From: Rhodobacteraceae bacterium UBA6236
Lineage (GTDB): Bacteria; Pseudomonadota; Alphaproteobacteria; Rhodobacterales; Rhodobacteraceae
Reading direction: 5' to 3'
Length of the DNA stretch: 18,517 nt
Assembly (NCBI GenBank): GCA_002440945.1
Contig: DJWG01000051.1
Span: 1-18,517 of the forward strand
Positions within the stretch are counted from its first letter, which is position 1; every line of letters begins with the position of its first letter. Positions 15,114 through 18,517 of the stretch are shown here, piece by piece. The notes beneath the pieces were generated by a model. It had not been told where the DNA came from and searched no databases. It saw only the letters and a program-made list of their open reading frames with translations. Made by a program: the position numbers and the translations under genes.

Positions 15114-15704
15114 ATGTCGATTTCAGCGAAGCCGACGATTGAAGCAAGACCGGCGAAGCGGACCCTCATTGTTGTCGCGGCGCTGCTGTTTGCCTCCGGG
15201 GCGATCCGGCTGGGGGACGGTGCAGGGCGCGCCTGGGCAGAAGGCACGGCCCAGTCAGCCGAAGCTCCACAAGCGCCGGACCCGGTTGCCGCGGACGGCG
15301 ACCCCAATGCGCTTCTGTCGGCTTTCCGAGAGCGGGAAGCGCGGCTGGAGGAGCGGGAAGCGAAGCTGAAGGAGCGGGAGGCCAGTCTTGCCGAAGCGCG
15401 CACACTGGCAGAGCAGCGTATCAGCGAGTTGGCGGCGCAAGAAGCAGCGCTCGCCAAGACCCTGACCATCGCCGACGATGCCGCCGAAAGCGATGTCGCG
15501 CGCTTGGTTGCGGTCTATGAAACCATGAAACCCAAGGACGCGATTCCGCTTTTTTCGGTGATGGATGCCGAATTCGCGGCCGGTTTCCTTGCGCGCATGA
15601 AACCCGAACCGGCTGCGGCGATCATGGCCGGGCTGGACCCCAAGATCGCCTACACGATCAGCGCGGTCCTCGCTGGCCGCAATGCCCGCGCTCCGAAGGA
15701 ATAA
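15114..15704 (+). CDS. MotE-like protein (MgtE intracellular N-domain family)
   Basis: A 196-residue protein with a signal or membrane anchor (about 16-33), a charged coiled coil (about 67-120) and a C-terminal domain (about 125-190) with the MgtE_N pattern: VYETMKPKDAIPLFSVMD, then ARMKPEPAAAIMAGLDP. Proteins of this layout in alphaproteobacterial flagellar clusters are called MotE; in Sinorhizobium MotE is a periplasmic chaperone for MotC. Here it lies just upstream of motA. An in-frame ATG at 15084 would overlap the previous gene by 29 bases; ATG 15114 is preferred because it follows that stop by one base. The coiled coil is encoded by a 21-base tandem repeat. No Cys is present, so a disulphide-linked dimer is not possible. 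Confidence 0.82.
   Translation: MSISAKPTIEARPAKRTLIVVAALLFASGAIRLGDGAGRAWAEGTAQSAEAPQAPDPVAADGDPNALLSAFREREARLEEREAKLKEREASLAEARTLAEQRISELAAQEAALAKTLTIADDAAESDVARLVAVYETMKPKDAIPLFSVMDAEFAAGFLARMKPEPAAAIMAGLDPKIAYTISAVLAGRNARAPKE
15330..15392 (+). repeat. three tandem 21-base repeats in the motE-like gene
   Basis: Units at 15330-15350, 15351-15371 and 15372-15392, each starting GAGCGGGA, encode seven-residue units EREARLE, EREAKLK and EREASLA. The first two units are nearly identical at the DNA level; the third is diverged. Each unit is one coiled-coil heptad, so copy changes would lengthen or shorten the rod without breaking frame. Confidence 0.85.
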
Positions 15705-15802
15705 CCGACGAAAGCGACAAGGCGGCGAATTTCGCAGTTGCAGAAAGACGATTTCTTTACTTCGCCCGGCCAAGGTTGATCGGGGCAATCAGGATTAGAC
15801 AA

Positions 15803-16672
15803 ATGATCGGTTTGGTCGGAATCATCATCATCTTCGTCATGGTCTTCGGTGGCTACACGGCCGCAGGCGGGAAGGTTGGGGTCATCCTCAAATCCTTGCC
15901 TTTCGAGCTCATGATGATCGGGGGCGCTGCGGTCGGGGCCTTTGTCGTCGGAAGCGACATCTCCACGATCAAGCATACGCTGAAGGACATGGGCAAGGTG
16001 TTCAAGGGTCCACGCTGGAAGCCACAGGATTATCGCGATCTTTTGTGTCTTCTGTTCGAACTCATCCGCTTGGCGCGCCAGAACCCCGTCGCCATCGAAG
16101 AGCATATCGAAGCACCGGAAACATCGAGCATCTTCACGCGCTATCCCAAGATCCTGAAGGATCATGAGGCGATAGACCTGATCTGCGATACGATGCGCTC
16201 GGCGTCAATGAACTACGACGATCCGCATCAGGTGGAAGAAATCCTCGAAAAGCAGATCGAGGCGAACTTCCAGCATTCCATGCATTCAAGCCATGCTCTC
16301 CAAACCATAGCGGATGGTCTGCCTGCCCTGGGGATCGTTGCTGCCGTGCTGGGCGTCATCAAGACCATGTCCTCCATCGATCAGCCGCCCGAGATCCTTG
16401 GCAAAATGATCGGCGGTGCATTGGTCGGCACATTCCTCGGCGTATTTCTGGCTTATGGCTTTGTCGGACCCTTTGCGACGCGCGTGAAGTCCGTCACCGA
16501 GGAGGATGCGCATTTCCTGAAGCTGATCCGCGAAGTCCTGGTGGCGAACCTCCACAATCATCCGACCAATATCTGTATCGAGGTCGGTCGTCAGAACACC
16601 CCCCATCACATCCGTCCGAGCTACGGCGATCTGGAAGAGGCGTTGAAAAGCGTCAAATCCGAGGCGGCTTGA
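15803..16672 (+). CDS. motA: MotA flagellar stator subunit
   Basis: Ion-channel and torque-generating stator subunit, partner of MotB. It has 289 residues (E. coli 295). The start is ATG 15803, preceded by AGGA at 15791-15794 and giving MIGLVGIIIIFVMVFGGY; a TTG at 15776 is in frame but less likely. The power-generating loop keeps Arg92 and Glu100 (ARQNPVAIEE), equivalent to E. coli Arg90 and Glu98. The third and fourth membrane segments show GLPALGIVAAVLGVI and GALVGTFLGVFLAYGFVGPF with both conserved prolines, as in proton-type MotA. A 98-base spacer separates it from the motE-like gene; I see no clear promoter or CtrA box in it. The next gene starts 2 bases after its stop. Confidence 0.96.
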   Translation: MIGLVGIIIIFVMVFGGYTAAGGKVGVILKSLPFELMMIGGAAVGAFVVGSDISTIKHTLKDMGKVFKGPRWKPQDYRDLLCLLFELIRLARQNPVAIEEHIEAPETSSIFTRYPKILKDHEAIDLICDTMRSASMNYDDPHQVEEILEKQIEANFQHSMHSSHALQTIADGLPALGIVAAVLGVIKTMSSIDQPPEILGKMIGGALVGTFLGVFLAYGFVGPFATRVKSVTEEDAHFLKLIREVLVANLHNHPTNICIEVGRQNTPHHIRPSYGDLEEALKSVKSEAA

Positions 16673-16674
16673 CC

Positions 16675-18517
16675 ATGCGCTTCGTGCTTCTGGTCTTTGC
16701 TTCATGTCTGTTCGGTACTGCAGCGGCGGCGGAAACCGTAACCGTCCGCTCCGGAGAGCACGATGGTTTTACGCGCCTGGTCTTGCAGCTTCCCGCAGAA
16801 GCGGCCTGGTCACTTGAAAGGTCCCCCTCCGGCTATTTGCTGCGGACCGAAGGCGCTGACATCACCTACGATATCTCGAAGGCTTTCGACTATATCGGTC
16901 GTGATCGGATCAGAAACCTGACCGCTGATGTGGCGCGGGGCCTTTTGATCGACCTGACCTGCGCATGCCATGCGATCACGACGGAAGCACCGGCAGGTCT
17001 GCTTGTGATCGATCTCAGGGATGGGTCGGAGGGCGACCGGCCAGCCACGCCCGACTCCAAACCCGAAGGGACTCGCCCAGATATCAATGATTTCTGGCTC
17101 CAGCGTTTGCAGCCGATCGAGCGGCCGTCCGAGGCGGAGACAGTGCTTCCGACGGAAATGCCAGAGACTGGAACGGACCCTGACCGGCTGGATGCGGCCG
17201 CAAGGTTGCTTGAATGGCAGATCAGCCGCGCCATGGGGCAGGGCCTGGTGGAGCCTGTCGATAAGACGCCGGCGATCCAGTTGGTGGAACCTGGTCTTGA
17301 TGCCGGCGATCGAAGCACGGATCCTTCTGCAAGTGAACTTGGGGTAGCGGCTAAAACCGCTCATTCCAAAGTGTCTCCCGACCCCAGGAAACCGCAAATA
17401 CCGGTTCAGGTCTGTACGGCATCCGAGGATTTCGTGATCAGGAATTGGGCCGAAGATCGCGATTTTTCGCAGCAGCTCGCAGACGCAAAGGGTGCGCTTC
17501 TAGGTGAATTCGATGCTTTGGACAATGAATCCTTGCTGAAGACAGCAAGGCTTTACCTTCATTTTGGCCTGGGGGCCGAAGCTGCGGATCTGCTGAGGAA
17601 TTTTGGACCCGGTCTTGCAGAGGATCATCATCTTTCTGCCATCGCAGAAGTCATCGACGGCAGGGTGGGGCCGGATAATCCCCTTCTGTCGCTCCAATGC
17701 GAAGGGGACGCCCTGCTTTGGCGTGCGCTCGCTAACCCGGGCACGCTCACGTCCGGGAATACACCGACCGTTCTGGGGACTTTCTCGGCACTCCCCTTGC
17801 CACTTCGCCAGCTGCTCGGTCCGCGTCTGGTGGACCTGTTCCTGGCGCGCGCCGATCTTGAAGCGGCCCGCACTGTGCGCGATGCGGTGATGCGCGGGTC
17901 CGAAAATGTGGGATCGGTTGCTTTGATCGACCTCAGCATCGGTCTGGCCGATCCAAAGGCGCGCCCCGATCCGGTGGCGCTTGTCAGCCAACTCGCAGAA
18001 CAGCGTGAAAACCTGCCGCAATCGCTGGCCCTCGTTATCGATGCCTACAAGCGCCGCGACATAGCCGTTCCAGCCCAGATTTCAGATCTGACGGAGACTT
18101 TGGCTTTTGAATACCGGGACAGGATTTGGGGAAAGGATCTGCGGAACGCGCTGGCGGCAGCGCTTGCATCCCAAGGTCGCTTTCGTGAGGCGTTTACTCA
18201 GATGGATGCCCTTGCAGGTAAAGAGGATTCGACGGTGCCGACCGAATTGTTCGGTTCGCTGACCGAGGACGCGGATGATGGCCAGTTTCTCCAGCTGATT
18301 TTCGAACGCATGGCTGAAGCCCGGACCGCAGAGCATGTTTTACATTGGAACGCCATTGGATCGCGCCTTCTTGAATTGGGTTTCCCGCGGGAGGCTTCCG
18401 GGTTTCTGCATCGGCCACTGCAGAGCGAAGCGGACCATATTCTTGCCGCGCGGATCGCAGTTGCCGAAGGTCGAAGCGATGATGCCTTGAATGCGGCTCT
18501 GTTGCACAAAACGTCTG
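16675..18517 (+). CDS. exported AMIN-like/helical-repeat protein linked to motA (3' end outside window)
   Basis: Open frame from ATG 16675 to the window edge, at least 614 residues, stop not reached. It has a Sec signal (hydrophobic VLLVFASCLFGTAAAA, cleavage near residue 19). Residues 20-117 form a beta-rich pattern (GFTRLVLQLP, then GYLLRTEG, LLIDLT, GLLVIDLRDG) like AMIN domains that bind the cell wall; a CAC motif sits at 96-98. A Pro/Glu/Asp-rich linker (about 118-235) leads to helical repeats from about 245 on that look TPR-like (YLHFGLGAEAADLL, ALASQGRFREAF, LLELGFPREASGFL). It begins 2 bases after motA, so it is in the same operon. I do not recognise a named family; MotC of rhizobia, also exported and motility-linked, is one possible distant comparison. 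Function inferred only: a periplasmic scaffold for the motor or stator. Confidence 0.8.
   Translation, partial: MRFVLLVFASCLFGTAAAAETVTVRSGEHDGFTRLVLQLPAEAAWSLERSPSGYLLRTEGADITYDISKAFDYIGRDRIRNLTADVARGLLIDLTCACHAITTEAPAGLLVIDLRDGSEGDRPATPDSKPEGTRPDINDFWLQRLQPIERPSEAETVLPTEMPETGTDPDRLDAAARLLEWQISRAMGQGLVEPVDKTPAIQLVEPGLDAGDRSTDPSASELGVAAKTAHSKVSPDPRKPQIPVQVCTASEDFVIRNWAEDRDFSQQLADAKGALLGEFDALDNESLLKTARLYLHFGLGAEAADLLRNFGPGLAEDHHLSAIAEVIDGRVGPDNPLLSLQCEGDALLWRALANPGTLTSGNTPTVLGTFSALPLPLRQLLGPRLVDLFLARADLEAARTVRDAVMRGSENVGSVALIDLSIGLADPKARPDPVALVSQLAEQRENLPQSLALVIDAYKRRDIAVPAQISDLTETLAFEYRDRIWGKDLRNALAAALASQGRFREAFTQMDALAGKEDSTVPTELFGSLTEDADDGQFLQLIFERMAEARTAEHVLHWNAIGSRLLELGFPREASGFLHRPLQSEADHILAARIAVAEGRSDDALNAALLHKTS

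Noticed and set aside
15705..15802. Regulatory element in the 98-base spacer before motA
   Set aside because: No TTAA-N7-TTAA box, hairpin with T-run or clear promoter was found; only a ribosome site before motA is supported.
16675..16710. Lipoprotein signal with Cys at residue 11 in the protein after motA
   Set aside because: The residues before Cys (VFAS) are a poor lipobox and the hydrophobic core would be too short; the segment continues to a normal Ala-rich Sec cleavage site.

Overview
This window comes from the chromosome of a high-GC alphaproteobacterium, most likely a member of the Rhodobacteraceae/Rhodobacterales. The evidence is the strong G/C third-position bias, an osmoregulated periplasmic glucan (OPG) locus in the order opgG-opgI-opgH-opgC that recalls the Rhodobacter sphaeroides opgGIHDC operon, and a flagellar cluster whose spacers carry CtrA-type TTAA-N7-TTAA boxes. 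No mobile element, CRISPR array, tRNA or rRNA is visible. Coding density is very high and no gene-free stretch reaches 300 bases.

Left part (about 164-4885, + strand): an OPG operon. A Tat-exported OpgG/OpgD-type periplasmic protein is followed by a 59-residue OpgI-like protein, the inner-membrane glucosyltransferase OpgH and the multi-spanning succinyltransferase OpgC. The four genes overlap or nearly touch. No second opgG/opgD paralogue lies between opgH and opgC.

Middle (4975-10803, + strand): motB, then flgE-flgK-flgL-flgI (hook, two hook-filament junction proteins, P ring). motB and flgE each have their own upstream TTAG-N7-TTAA box. A perfect bidirectional hairpin terminator (10819-10850) separates flgI from the convergent next operon.

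Right part: two divergent operons start from one 79-base spacer (14101-14179) that holds a third CtrA-type box. To the left (- strand) runs fliF-fliH-fliN-fliP, tightly coupled (MS ring, export-ATPase regulator, C-ring subunit, export gate). To the right (+ strand) runs fliL, a DUF6468-like membrane/coiled-coil protein, a MotE-like MgtE_N protein, motA, and a large exported protein that runs off the end of the window. The MotA and MotB stator subunits are therefore encoded about 10 kb apart, with motA embedded among accessory genes.

Most interesting points: (1) three CtrA-type boxes with the same degenerate half-site at three separate flagellar starts, suggesting CckA-ChpT-CtrA rather than sigma-54 control; (2) the exported protein after motA (16675 to the end), with an AMIN-like N-terminal pattern, a Pro-rich linker and TPR-like helical repeats, a candidate periplasmic stator or envelope scaffold; (3) MotB has GHVR where OmpA-like peptidoglycan-binding domains normally have GHTD; (4) the OPG operon sits directly against the flagellar genes and has a single Tat-type OpgG/D. 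All functional calls come from reading the translations; no database search was run.
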